A stretch of DNA of 64,000 nucleotides from Oerskovia douganii (GTDB lineage Bacteria > Actinomycetota > Actinomycetes > Actinomycetales > Cellulomonadaceae): positions 100,083 through 164,082 of the forward strand of contig NZ_JACSPN010000005.1 in the NCBI RefSeq assembly GCF_015142735.1, read 5' to 3'. How positions within the stretch are numbered: position 1 is the stretch's first letter; every line of letters starts with the position of its first letter. The notes beneath the pieces are model-generated. The model made no database searches and was not told the DNA's origin. It saw only the letters and a list, made by a program, of their open reading frames with translations. The translations under genes were made by a program, and so were the position numbers. This document shows positions 49,107 to 57,136 of this stretch, piece after piece.

Positions 49107-52073
49107 ATGCCGCGCCCCTCCCAGGCCCACTTCGTCGCACGACAGCACCAGCTCGACGTGATCGCCGCAGCGGTGGGCCGCGCCGCGGCCGGGCAGCCCG
49201 GCGCGATCCTCCTCGGCGCCGACGCCGGGGTCGGCAAGTCACGCCTCCTGGTCCGGGCCGGCGAGCTCGCGCGCGACATGGGCGCGACCGTCGTCGTGAG
49301 CCACTGCGTGGACCTCGGCGACGTCGGCCTGCCCTACCTCCCCTTCACCGAGGCCCTCTCCGAGCTCCGCTCCACGCACGAGGTCGTCGACCAGACCGTC
49401 GACGCCCGGCCCGCCCTGGGGCGGCTCCTCGACGCCGGGCCCTCGGCCCTCGACGGCAACGGCGAGGACCAGGCCGGCCGGCTCCAGCTCTTCGAGAGCA
49501 TCACCGCCGCGCTCACGGCCCCCGGGCGTCCCGGCGCCCCGCTCGTCCTCGTCATCGAGGACCTCCACTGGGCCGACGCGTCCACCCGCGACGTCCTGCG
49601 CTTCCTCGTCGCCCGTCTGCGCGCCGACCACCTGCTCGTCGTCGCGAGCTACCGCACCGACGACCTCCACCGCCGGCACCCGTTGCGCCCCGTGCTCGCC
49701 GAGCTCCGGCGGCACCCGCGCGTCGACCACCTCGCCCTGGCCCCGTTCACCCCGGCCGAGCTCAAGCAGTTCACCGCCGCGGTCGCGGGGCGGTCGCTGC
49801 CCAAGAACGACTTCGAGCGGGTCATGAAGCGCTCGGAGGGCAACGCGTACTTCGCGGAGGAGCTCGTCGAGGCCGGGCCGCAGGCCGACGCGCTGCCCTG
49901 GTCGCTCGCCGACGTCCTGCACGCGCGACTCGAACAGCTCGAGCCCGACGTCCAGCAGCTCGCCCGCATCGCCTCGCTCGCCGGGCGGGTCGTCGCCGAG
50001 CCGCTGCTGCGAGCCGTCGTCGGGCAGGACCTCGGCGTCTTCTCCCTCGGTGGGCTGCGGGCGCCGGGCGCACCGCTGATCCGCGCGGCCTCCGACCAGA
50101 TGTTCGACGCGACGCTCCGGGAGGCCGTGGCCCACCACGTGCTCACGGTCGAGGGCGGCAAGATCGCGTTCCGCCACGCCCTGCTGGCCGAGGCCATCGC
50201 GGCCGACCTCCTGCCCGGCGAGCAGGTCGCGCTGCACCGCGCGTACCTGGCCGCCCTCACCGAGGACCCGTCGCTGGGCTCCCCCGCGCAGCGCGCCCAC
50301 CACGCGCTGTCCGCGCACGAGACGACGACGGCGCTCGTCGCCTCCCGCGAGGCCGCGCGCCGGGCAGGCAGGGTGCTCGCACCCGCCGAGGAGCTCCGGC
50401 ACCTCGAACAGGTCCTCCGGCTGTGGGACGCCGTCCCGCAGGCGGCCGAGCTGCTGGGCGAGGACCGCGTCGACGTCGCCGTCGCGGCGGCCGCCGCCGC
50501 GAGCCGCGCGGGCGAGCCGGACCGCGCGGTCGCGATCGCGCGCAAGCTCGTCGAGCTCACGGCGGACGACCCGTTGCGCCAGGCGTCGCTGCGCCACGTG
50601 CTGTCCCTGCACCTCCTGGGCACCGAGCAGGTCGAGGAGGTCATCGAGCACACGGCCGCGGCGCTCGCGGTGCTGCCCGCCGAGCCTCCCTCGCGCGACC
50701 GCGCCTGGACCCTCGCGACCCGTGCCCGCGCCGCGATGAACCTCGACCGTGCGGAGATGGACGTCGTCGCGCGGGAGACCGCGGAAGAGGCCATCACGGT
50801 CGCCCGGGCGATCGACGCCCCCGACGTCGAGGCCGACGCCCTCACGACGCTCGCGGGGCTGGAGGTCGACGACGCGGACCGCGCGGCCGGCCTCCTCGCG
50901 AACGCGCGCGAGCGCGCCCAGGCCGCGGGCGACCTCCTCACGGAGATGCGCTGCTGGTACAACATCGCGGCCAACCGCTACTACTCGGGCGACCTGGCCC
51001 AGGCCCTCGTCGAGGCGCACACGGGGCTCGAGCACGCGGTCGCGGCCGGGCTCGGCTGGAACGGCTACGGGGTCGAGCTCCGCCTCTTCAGCGAGCTCGT
51101 CCGCTATGCCACGGGCGACCTCCGCCCGCCCCCCGCGTCGCCCGACCAGATGCCCCCCAGCGCGGTCGCCGCGCTCTCGGCCGCGCAGCTCTACGCGGCC
51201 GTCGCGCGCGGGGACCAGGACGTGGTCGAGCGCGCTCGCGCCCTGCGGCCGGAATGGCGGCGCGACGGGCAGATCGCCCTCATCGCGGGCGGTTGCATGG
51301 TCGACGCCCTGGTCTGGTCGGCACACCGCGACGAGGCGCTGACCTACGCGCAGGAGCTCATCGTCTACCTGGGCCGCACCTGGAGCGACTACTTCCTGGG
51401 CCGGATCTGGATCTCGGCGCTCGCACTGACCGCCCTGGCCGACGCAACGGAGGAGCGACGCCTCGTCGGCGCGGACGTCGGGGACCTGGTCGCCCAGGGC
51501 GACGCGCTGCTCGCCGAGGCCGAGACCACCGCGCTGCGGGGGCGACCGCGGGGCGGACCGCTCGGCCCGGAGGGCGTCGCGTGGCTCGTGCGCGCCCGTG
51601 CCGAGCACAGCCGCCTCACGGGCACCAACGACCCGTCGCTCTGGGAAGAGGCCACGAACGCCTTCGACTACGGGTACCGCTACGAGGTCGCCCGCTCCCG
51701 GTGGCGCTGGGCGCAGTCGCTGCTCGCCGTCGGCGACCGCGACGGGGCGGCGGCCCAGGCGGGCGAGGCGCTCGAGGAGGCCGACGACATGGGGGCCGCG
51801 CCGCTCATGGCCGCCCTGCGGGACCTCGCGCGCCGCGGACGCCTCGATCTGCCAGGCCTGCGCCGCGGTGCGACGACGGTCCTGACCGACCGCGAGGAGG
51901 AGGTCCTGGTGCTCGTCGCGCAGGGCCTGACGAACCGGCAGGTCGGCGAACGCCTGTTCATCAGCGGCAAGACCGTGAGCGTCCACGTCTCGAACGTCCT
52001 GGCCAAGCTGCACGCGTCGGGACGCACCGAGGCCGTCTCGATCGCGCACCAGCGAGGGCTCATCGAGATCTGA
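49107..52073 (+). CDS. LuxR family regulator with N-terminal AAA ATPase (LAL type)
   Basis: A large transcriptional activator of 988 residues. It has an AAA_16 ATPase module with Walker A GADAGVGKS (about 38-46) and Walker B LVLVIEDLHWAD. A long helical TPR-like middle (about 400-900) follows. The C-terminal LuxR helix-turn-helix has LTDREEEVLVLVAQGLTNRQVGERLFISGKTVSVHVSNVLAKL (about 925-970). LAL regulators such as MalT use ATP and an inducer to oligomerise on DNA. I chose ATG 49107, with GAGGAT 7 bases upstream; an ATG at 49098 is also in frame. Target genes cannot be read from position. Confidence 0.9.
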   Translation: MPRPSQAHFVARQHQLDVIAAAVGRAAAGQPGAILLGADAGVGKSRLLVRAGELARDMGATVVVSHCVDLGDVGLPYLPFTEALSELRSTHEVVDQTVDARPALGRLLDAGPSALDGNGEDQAGRLQLFESITAALTAPGRPGAPLVLVIEDLHWADASTRDVLRFLVARLRADHLLVVASYRTDDLHRRHPLRPVLAELRRHPRVDHLALAPFTPAELKQFTAAVAGRSLPKNDFERVMKRSEGNAYFAEELVEAGPQADALPWSLADVLHARLEQLEPDVQQLARIASLAGRVVAEPLLRAVVGQDLGVFSLGGLRAPGAPLIRAASDQMFDATLREAVAHHVLTVEGGKIAFRHALLAEAIAADLLPGEQVALHRAYLAALTEDPSLGSPAQRAHHALSAHETTTALVASREAARRAGRVLAPAEELRHLEQVLRLWDAVPQAAELLGEDRVDVAVAAAAAASRAGEPDRAVAIARKLVELTADDPLRQASLRHVLSLHLLGTEQVEEVIEHTAAALAVLPAEPPSRDRAWTLATRARAAMNLDRAEMDVVARETAEEAITVARAIDAPDVEADALTTLAGLEVDDADRAAGLLANARERAQAAGDLLTEMRCWYNIAANRYYSGDLAQALVEAHTGLEHAVAAGLGWNGYGVELRLFSELVRYATGDLRPPPASPDQMPPSAVAALSAAQLYAAVARGDQDVVERARALRPEWRRDGQIALIAGGCMVDALVWSAHRDEALTYAQELIVYLGRTWSDYFLGRIWISALALTALADATEERRLVGADVGDLVAQGDALLAEAETTALRGRPRGGPLGPEGVAWLVRARAEHSRLTGTNDPSLWEEATNAFDYGYRYEVARSRWRWAQSLLAVGDRDGAAAQAGEALEEADDMGAAPLMAALRDLARRGRLDLPGLRRGATTVLTDREEEVLVLVAQGLTNRQVGERLFISGKTVSVHVSNVLAKLHASGRTEAVSIAHQRGLIEI

Positions 52074-52197
52074 CGGCGAGGCGGCCCGCCGAGGGGCTGC
52101 CACACCCAGGAGTCCGCGACCCAGGAGGCCCGGCCCGGGAGGTCGGGGCCCATCTGGTGCGCCAGGGTCGCCCGGACGCGCCCCGGTTCACCGACGG

Positions 52198-53358
52198 TCA
52201 GGCGCGCGAGAACGAGACGTCGAGCAGGCAGCGCCGCCAGGCGTCGGGATCGACGCCGAGGTCCTCAGGGAGGGCGTTCCCGTTCGCCCCCCGGGGCACG
52301 GCCTCGCCTCGGAGGCCGAGGCAGAACGCCATGACGTCCGGCTCCGCCGCCGTCGGGAGCCGGCTCAGCTCGAGCATCACGCTGTCCTCGGGCGACACGA
52401 ACCGGCGGTCGGTCGTGCCGGTCGAGCGGACGACGTCGCCCGTCTGCGGGTCGTAGGTCGATGCGCAACCGGGGTCCTCTGCGCTGCACGCCGCGACGTT
52501 CCAGGTGGAGCTCGAGACCTGCAGCGCGGCCCGGAAGGGCGGTCTGTCGCCGGGGACGTCGGAGCGCACGACGTACATCTCGACGTTCTCCCCCACGAAC
52601 GGCAGGGTCGGCACGGCCACGGAGGTGACCTGGTCGCCGTCGGGTCCGGGGATCGGCTCCCAGGTCGAGAGGTAGGTGACCCGCTCGGACCACCCGCCGC
52701 TCGGCTCGACGAGTCCCAGCAGGAGCTGCGTCCCCGTCGCGAGCGTGATCGTCGACATGCCCGCCACGTCGTCGAGGACGACCGTGGTCGGCGTCCCCCC
52801 GCCGCGCAGGCGCTCGAGCTCCGCCTCGTCCCCCACGACGACCTGGACGTGCGGATCCTCCATCGGGGCGTACCCGAGGGCGGCCATCTCCTGGATGTAG
52901 TCGGGGTCCGAGCGGTCCAGGGTCGGGTCGACGGGCATCTGCAAGGGTGCCCCGGCCGTGAGCTCGACCGACGCGACGACCATGAACCGATCGCCGTCCG
53001 CACCGGTCCCGATCCCCGTGTCCAGGACGATCGTCCCGTCCGGGCGCTCGTAGGTCGCGGCCTCGGAGACCGCCGTGACCTCCGGGGCGACCTTCTCGTG
53101 CACGATCTCGGTGCTCAGGGCCCGGTAGGAGGCCGCGGGGACGAGGTTCCGGGCGAGGTCGCCGGGGACCCCGCTCGTGACCGCGACGCCGAGGACGGCC
53201 ACGGCCGTGACCGCGGCGGCGCCCGCGACGGCGCGTCGCACGGTCGACTTGCGTCTGCTGGTCAGCAGGACCACCGGAAGGTCGAGCGTCGAGGGCGGTA
53301 CCGCGTCCGCCGCGGCGTGCAGCCGGTCGAACAGGTCGTCGTCCTGAGGACCGGTCAT
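52198..53358 (-). CDS. Membrane protein paired with SigE-type sigma factor, putative anti-sigma factor
   Basis: A 386-residue single-pass protein. A cytoplasmic part of about 40 residues (MTGPQDDDLFDRLHAAADAVP) precedes one helix (AVAGAAAVTAVAVLGVAV, about 43-60), then an external beta-rich domain of about 320 residues with two cysteine pairs. Such proteins encoded directly after SigE-family sigma genes are usually their anti-sigma factors, though no zinc anti-sigma (HxxxCxxC) motif is present. ATG 53358 overlaps the sigma factor stop (ATGA), so the two are co-translated. The signal sensed is unknown. Confidence 0.7.
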   Translation of the reverse strand: MTGPQDDDLFDRLHAAADAVPPSTLDLPVVLLTSRRKSTVRRAVAGAAAVTAVAVLGVAVTSGVPGDLARNLVPAASYRALSTEIVHEKVAPEVTAVSEAATYERPDGTIVLDTGIGTGADGDRFMVVASVELTAGAPLQMPVDPTLDRSDPDYIQEMAALGYAPMEDPHVQVVVGDEAELERLRGGGTPTTVVLDDVAGMSTITLATGTQLLLGLVEPSGGWSERVTYLSTWEPIPGPDGDQVTSVAVPTLPFVGENVEMYVVRSDVPGDRPPFRAALQVSSSTWNVAACSAEDPGCASTYDPQTGDVVRSTGTTDRRFVSPEDSVMLELSRLPTAAEPDVMAFCLGLRGEAVPRGANGNALPEDLGVDPDAWRRCLLDVSFSRA

Positions 53359-54044
53359 GAGGTTCCGCCCTTCGTGGAGGGGTCGTCGAGGATGGCGCGG
53401 AGCCGGGCGAGCGCCCGGGACGTGGTCGACTTGACGGTGCCGACGGGCATGCCGAGCTCTGCCGACACCTCGGCCTCCGACAGGTCCAGCAGGTGCCGCA
53501 TGACCACGACGCGGCGCTGCTTGAGGGGGAGCTGGAGCAGGGCCCGGACGACCAGGTCGCGGTCGTCGACGGCGCTGGGCGCCGGCCCGCCGCGGCGGCC
53601 GGCCGGGACCCTGACGAGCTCCTCGGCGTGCTGCTGGAGGTCCTCGGGTCCTGCCAGCACCTCGCGTCGCGTCCGCCGCCACGAGTCGATGCGCAGGTTG
53701 GCGAGGATGCGCCGTGCGTAGACCAGCGGGTCGCCGTCACGGGCTCGGGACCAGGCCCGGTAGGTCCGTTCGAACGTCTGCTGCGTGAGCTCCTCGGCGC
53801 GGTGCTGGTCGCCGCTCAGGAGGTAGGCCATGCGGTGGAGGGGGGCGACGGCCCGCGCCATGAAGGCCGTGAACTCGGCGTTCCTCGTCGCGTGCAGCAT
53901 CCCGGGGTGCTCGGCGGCCCGGTGGTCGTCGAACTCCGCGTCGAAGCTGTCCGACGCGACGTCGTCGGGAGGGACGGTGCCGAGCGTGGTGCTGCCGGGT
54001 CCCGGGAAGGGGTCTGCGCCGACGAGCGGCAGGACGAGGGCCAT
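53355..54044 (-). CDS. RNA polymerase sigma factor, ECF SigE-like family
   Basis: A 229-residue ECF sigma factor. Region 2 begins near residue 60 (EFTAFMARAVAPLHRMAYLLSGDQHRAEELTQQTFERTYRAWSR) and continues with VYARRILANLRIDSWRR. Region 4 is at about 165-215 (LPLKQRRVVVMRHLLDLSEAEVSAELGMPVGTVKSTTSRALARLR). This is the SigE/SigL70 type common in actinobacteria. An unusual acidic extension of about 55 residues precedes region 2. ATG 54044 overlaps the upstream membrane gene stop by one base, and its stop overlaps the putative anti-sigma start. Three overlapping genes thus form one regulatory unit. Confidence 0.92.
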   Translation of the reverse strand: MALVLPLVGADPFPGPGSTTLGTVPPDDVASDSFDAEFDDHRAAEHPGMLHATRNAEFTAFMARAVAPLHRMAYLLSGDQHRAEELTQQTFERTYRAWSRARDGDPLVYARRILANLRIDSWRRTRREVLAGPEDLQQHAEELVRVPAGRRGGPAPSAVDDRDLVVRALLQLPLKQRRVVVMRHLLDLSEAEVSAELGMPVGTVKSTTSRALARLRAILDDPSTKGGTS

Positions 54045-54691
54045 CAGGGCACCCGTCGTGCGGCGACGCAGCGCAGCGGCGGGACGACGGCGCGCCGGCG
54101 CGGTGAGCGCCGGGTCTCGACGAGCTCGACGTCGCGGACCAGGGCGTCGTGGGCGTGCCGGACCAGGAGGGCCTGCCGCTCGGGCGTGAGGCCGTCCCGC
54201 CGGTGGGCGCCGAGGGAGCGGCTGTCCGAGAGGCGCTCGACCGCGACGAGCCGGTCGAGCAGCGCGAGCGACTCGACCCGGCCTGCCGCGCCGGTGACGT
54301 GGGCCCGGACCACCCTCTCGGCGAGAGCGCGCCGCTGCCCGCCGGCCGGGAGGCACGAGCCGTCCAGGAGGAGCATCCCCAGCGGCCTGCGGGTCACGAG
54401 CCATCCCCTGTCGTCGTCGGTCAGGACGATGTGCGCCCCGCTCACCGCCGCCCGCCGGGGCGCGAGGTGCCACCACGCCATGATGGCGCAGACGCCTCCT
54501 GCGGCGATGCCGACGACCACGGCCGGCCCGGGGCGCGGCAGGAGCCAGGCCAGGGCGAGGACCAGGAGCGACGTGCCCAGGATCCCGGCGGCGGCGACCT
54601 CACCGGTCGACGCCCTGCGCAGGGCGTCCCGCAGCCCGCCCCTGGCTGCCGGGGGAGCTGCCCGGGGGTCGGTCGGTCGCGGCCGGTGCAT
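54044..54691 (-). CDS. Two-helix membrane protein upstream of the sigma factor gene, hypothetical
   Basis: A 215-residue protein of unknown function. Two adjacent helices (about 35-53 and 57-77: ILGTSLLVLALAWLLPRP, AVVVGIAAGGVCAIMAWW) form a hairpin. A cytoplasmic-looking basic domain of about 135 residues follows, containing VSGAHIVLTDDDRGWLVTRRP. The stop overlaps the sigma factor start (TGATG), implying a functional link with envelope signalling. The start is uncertain between ATG 54691 and GTG 54700, neither with a good ribosome site. Confidence 0.65.
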   Translation of the reverse strand: MHRPRPTDPRAAPPAARGGLRDALRRASTGEVAAAGILGTSLLVLALAWLLPRPGPAVVVGIAAGGVCAIMAWWHLAPRRAAVSGAHIVLTDDDRGWLVTRRPLGMLLLDGSCLPAGGQRRALAERVVRAHVTGAAGRVESLALLDRLVAVERLSDSRSLGAHRRDGLTPERQALLVRHAHDALVRDVELVETRRSPRRRAVVPPLRCVAARRVP

Positions 54692-54796
54692 CGTCGTCAC
54701 GATCGGAACACGCAGCGGGCGGCGCAGAGGTTCCCTCCGGGTGGCGACCAGTTCTCTCCCAGGTTTCGTCGAGCCTCTCCGCACGCACCACACACA

Positions 54797-54818
54797 TAAC
54801 CTACGCATCCGTAGGTTA
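54797..54818. promoter_or_regulatory. Perfect palindromic operator of the fatty acyl-CoA ligase gene
   Basis: TAACCTACG (54797-54805) and CGTAGGTTA (54810-54818) are perfect inverted copies around CATC. The right arm overlaps the presumed -10 TACGGT (54817-54822), ideal for repression. The half-site resembles TetR-type operators seen upstream of actinobacterial fatty-acid genes (from memory). Confidence 0.75.
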
Positions 54819-54822
54819 CGGT
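54817..54822 (+). promoter_or_regulatory. -10 box (TACGGT) for leaderless acyl-CoA ligase mRNA
   Basis: TACGGT is followed by exactly 6 bases and GTG 54829, and it overlaps the last two bases of the palindrome. Confidence 0.5.
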
Positions 54823-54828
54823 GTAGTA

Positions 54829-56616
54829 GTGAACACCTTGGCAAAGCAGCCCTGGCTGAGTCGGTACTCCCCAGGGGTTCCCGCGACCGTCGACGTCCCC
54901 GACGAGCCCGTCACCGCGGCGCTCGCCCGAGCAGCTGCCCGCTGGCCCGACCGGGTCGCGGTCGACTTCTTCGGCGCCACGACCACGTACGCGCGGCTCG
55001 CCGAGCAGGTGGACCGCGCCGCGAGCGCCCTGTCCGCCCTCGGCGTGCGCAGCGGCGACCGGGTCGCGCTCGTCATGCCCAACAGCTCGTCGCACGTCGT
55101 CGCGTTCAACGCCGTGCTGCGGCTGGGCGCCGTGGTCGTCGAGCACAACCCCACCTACTCGGCCGACGAGCTGGCCCACCAGCTCGCGGACTCGGGCGCG
55201 ACGGTCGCGCTCGTGTGGCAGAAGGCCGTCCCCACGGTCCTCGCCGCGAAGGCCGGGACCGAGCTGCGCACGGTCGTGTCGGTCGACGTCGTCCGTGACC
55301 TGCCGCTCGTCAAGCGCGTCGCGCTGCACCTGCCCGTCAAGACGGCCCGCACCCTCAAGTCCGCGCTGCGCGGCCCGGCGTCCGCGGGCGTCCCGGACTG
55401 GCACCGGCTCGTCGCGAGCGCCGGACCGCTCGACCCGTCGACCCCCCAGCCCACGGCCGACGACGTCGCGCTCCTCCAGTACACGGGCGGCACCACGGGC
55501 ACGCCCAAGGGCGCGGTCCTGACGCACCGCAACCTCGTCGCGAACACCGTGCAGGGCCAGGCGTGGGCGTCGTTCCGCGAGGGCGAGGAGACCATCTACG
55601 GCGTCCTGCCGTTCTTCCACGCGTTCGGGCTCACGTTCTGCCTGACCCTGGGCGTGCGGATCGGCGCGACGCTCGTCGCGTTCCCCAAGTTCGACGCCGA
55701 CTCCGTCCTGGCCGCGCAGAAGCGTCGCCCCGCGACGTTCCTGCCGGGCGTCGCGCCCATGTTCGACCGCATCTCGGCCGCCGCCGCCACGGCCCGCAAG
55801 GCGGGCAAGCCGGTGGACCTGCACTCGATCCGCCTCGCCTTCGCGGGCGCGATGCCCATCAGCCCGACGACGGCGCGCACCTGGGAGGAGACGACCGGCG
55901 GCCTGCTCATCGAGGGCTACGGCATGACGGAGACGTCGCCCGTCGCGCTCGGCAACCCGGTGTCGGCCGACCGGCGCCCCGGCACGCTGGGCCTGCCCTT
56001 CCCGAGCACCGACATCCGCGTCGTCGACCAGGACGACCCGACGCAGGACGCCGTCCCGGACGAGGACGGCACGGTCCGCGGCGAGCTCCTCATCAGCGGC
56101 CCGCAGGTCTTCCAGGGGTACTGGAACCGCCCTGAGGAGACGGCCCACCAGCTCCTCGACGGCGGCTGGCTGCGCACCGGCGACGTCGTGACAGTGGACG
56201 CGGACGGCGTGGTCACGCTCGTCGACCGCATCAAGGAGATGATCATCACCGGCGGGTTCAAGATCTACCCGTCGCAGGTCGAGGACCACCTGCGTCTCAT
56301 GCCCGGCATCCGGGACGTGGCCGTCGTGGGTCTGCCGGGCGAGGGCTCGGACGAGCGCGTGGCCGCGGCCGTCGTGCTCGACGAGGAGCACGACCCGGCG
56401 GGCGGTCTGCCGATCGACCTCGCGGCCGTGCGCGCCTGGGGCGAGCAGAAGCTCGCACGCTACGCCCTGCCCAAGCACCTGTTCGTGGTGCCCGACCTGC
56501 CGCGCTCGCAGATCGGCAAGGTGCTGCGGCGCGTCGTCCGCGACAGCGTGCTGCACAAGCCGACCGACGGCGACGGCCCGGGGCACCCGACCGGGGGCGC
56601 GGCACCGACCGCCTGA
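54829..56616 (+). CDS. fadD: Long-chain fatty acid-CoA ligase (AMP-forming)
   Basis: Activates fatty acids to acyl-CoA through an acyl-AMP; 595 residues. The ATP/AMP signature is YTGGTTGTPKGAVLTH (about 215), followed by PFFHAFGLTF, GYGMTETSPV and the adenylate motif LRTGDVVTVDADGVVTLVDRIKEMI. The hinge lysine region is TGGFKIYPSQVED, and the catalytic lysine near the end is in RSQIGKVLRR. The start is GTG 54829, 6 bases after TACGGT, so the mRNA is probably leaderless and under the palindrome at 54797. No regulator gene is adjacent. A hairpin ends the unit. Confidence 0.93.
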   Translation: MNTLAKQPWLSRYSPGVPATVDVPDEPVTAALARAAARWPDRVAVDFFGATTTYARLAEQVDRAASALSALGVRSGDRVALVMPNSSSHVVAFNAVLRLGAVVVEHNPTYSADELAHQLADSGATVALVWQKAVPTVLAAKAGTELRTVVSVDVVRDLPLVKRVALHLPVKTARTLKSALRGPASAGVPDWHRLVASAGPLDPSTPQPTADDVALLQYTGGTTGTPKGAVLTHRNLVANTVQGQAWASFREGEETIYGVLPFFHAFGLTFCLTLGVRIGATLVAFPKFDADSVLAAQKRRPATFLPGVAPMFDRISAAAATARKAGKPVDLHSIRLAFAGAMPISPTTARTWEETTGGLLIEGYGMTETSPVALGNPVSADRRPGTLGLPFPSTDIRVVDQDDPTQDAVPDEDGTVRGELLISGPQVFQGYWNRPEETAHQLLDGGWLRTGDVVTVDADGVVTLVDRIKEMIITGGFKIYPSQVEDHLRLMPGIRDVAVVGLPGEGSDERVAAAVVLDEEHDPAGGLPIDLAAVRAWGEQKLARYALPKHLFVVPDLPRSQIGKVLRRVVRDSVLHKPTDGDGPGHPTGGAAPTA

Positions 56617-56638
56617 CCCGTCCCGTCCCTGCACGTCG

Positions 56639-56671
56639 CGAGGCCCCTCCCGGAACACGGGAGGGGCCTCG
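56639..56671. terminator. Hairpin terminator between fadD and arsC
   Basis: A perfect 14-base stem (CGAGGCCCCTCCCG at 56639-56652 against 56658-56671) with a GAACA loop, 22 bases past the fadD stop. Confidence 0.88.
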
Positions 56672-56674
56672 TGC

Positions 56675-56721
56675 CCTGTCACGGGTCCGACGGGCACAGA
56701 TCCTGTCACGGGTCCGACGGG
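56675..56721. repeat. 20-base direct repeat
   Basis: CCTGTCACGGGTCCGACGGG occurs at 56675-56694 and again at 56702-56721, 7 bases apart, between the terminator and the arsC stop. Confidence 0.9.
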
Positions 56722-56737
56722 GCGCAGGTCACCGGGG

Positions 56738-57136
56738 TCAGGGGGCCAGCAGCTCCCGCACGTGCGCCGCGATGTCGTCGCGCACCAGCCGCATGCGCTC
56801 CATGCCCTCGATGCCGCGCAGCGACGGCTCGTCGGTGTCCCAGACCACGACGGGCGTCCCGTCGTCGGTCGCCACCTGCGCGTCCCGGCCCAGGACGACC
56901 ACCACGTCGGCGCGCGCCACGAGCTCCGGGGTGAGCGGCTTGGGCTGCTCGCCGGAGAGGTCGACGCCGACCTCGGCGAGGGCCTCGACCGAGAGCGCGT
57001 TGAGGCTCGAGCCCGGGGCGGTCCCGGCGGAGTCGACGTGGACGTCGGGCGCGACCTGCCGCGCCAGGCCCGCGGCCATCTGGGACTTGCCGCCGTTCTT
57101 CACGCACACGAACAGGACGGATCGGGGCGCGCTCAT
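56738..57136 (-). CDS. arsC: Arsenate reductase, low-molecular-weight phosphatase fold (mycothiol-type)
   Basis: A 132-residue enzyme that acts on arsenate. The phosphate-binding loop is CVKNGGKSQMAAG with the nucleophile at Cys11. A lysine stands where tyrosine phosphatases and thioredoxin-type ArsC have arginine; this variant is typical of actinobacterial arsenate-mycothiol transferases, which need mycothiol and mycoredoxin rather than a resolving cysteine. Indeed no further cysteine is present. ATG 57136 overlaps the monooxygenase stop (ATGA). With the flavoprotein and divergent ArsR it makes an arsenic-resistance module, but no efflux gene (arsB/acr3) is in sight. Confidence 0.88.
   Translation of the reverse strand: MSAPRSVLFVCVKNGGKSQMAAGLARQVAPDVHVDSAGTAPGSSLNALSVEALAEVGVDLSGEQPKPLTPELVARADVVVVLGRDAQVATDDGTPVVVWDTDEPSLRGIEGMERMRLVRDDIAAHVRELLAP

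Noticed and set aside
52074-52197. Terminator between the LAL regulator and the putative anti-sigma gene
   Set aside because: Only short GC-rich pairings were found; none is as convincing as the other convergent-gap hairpins.
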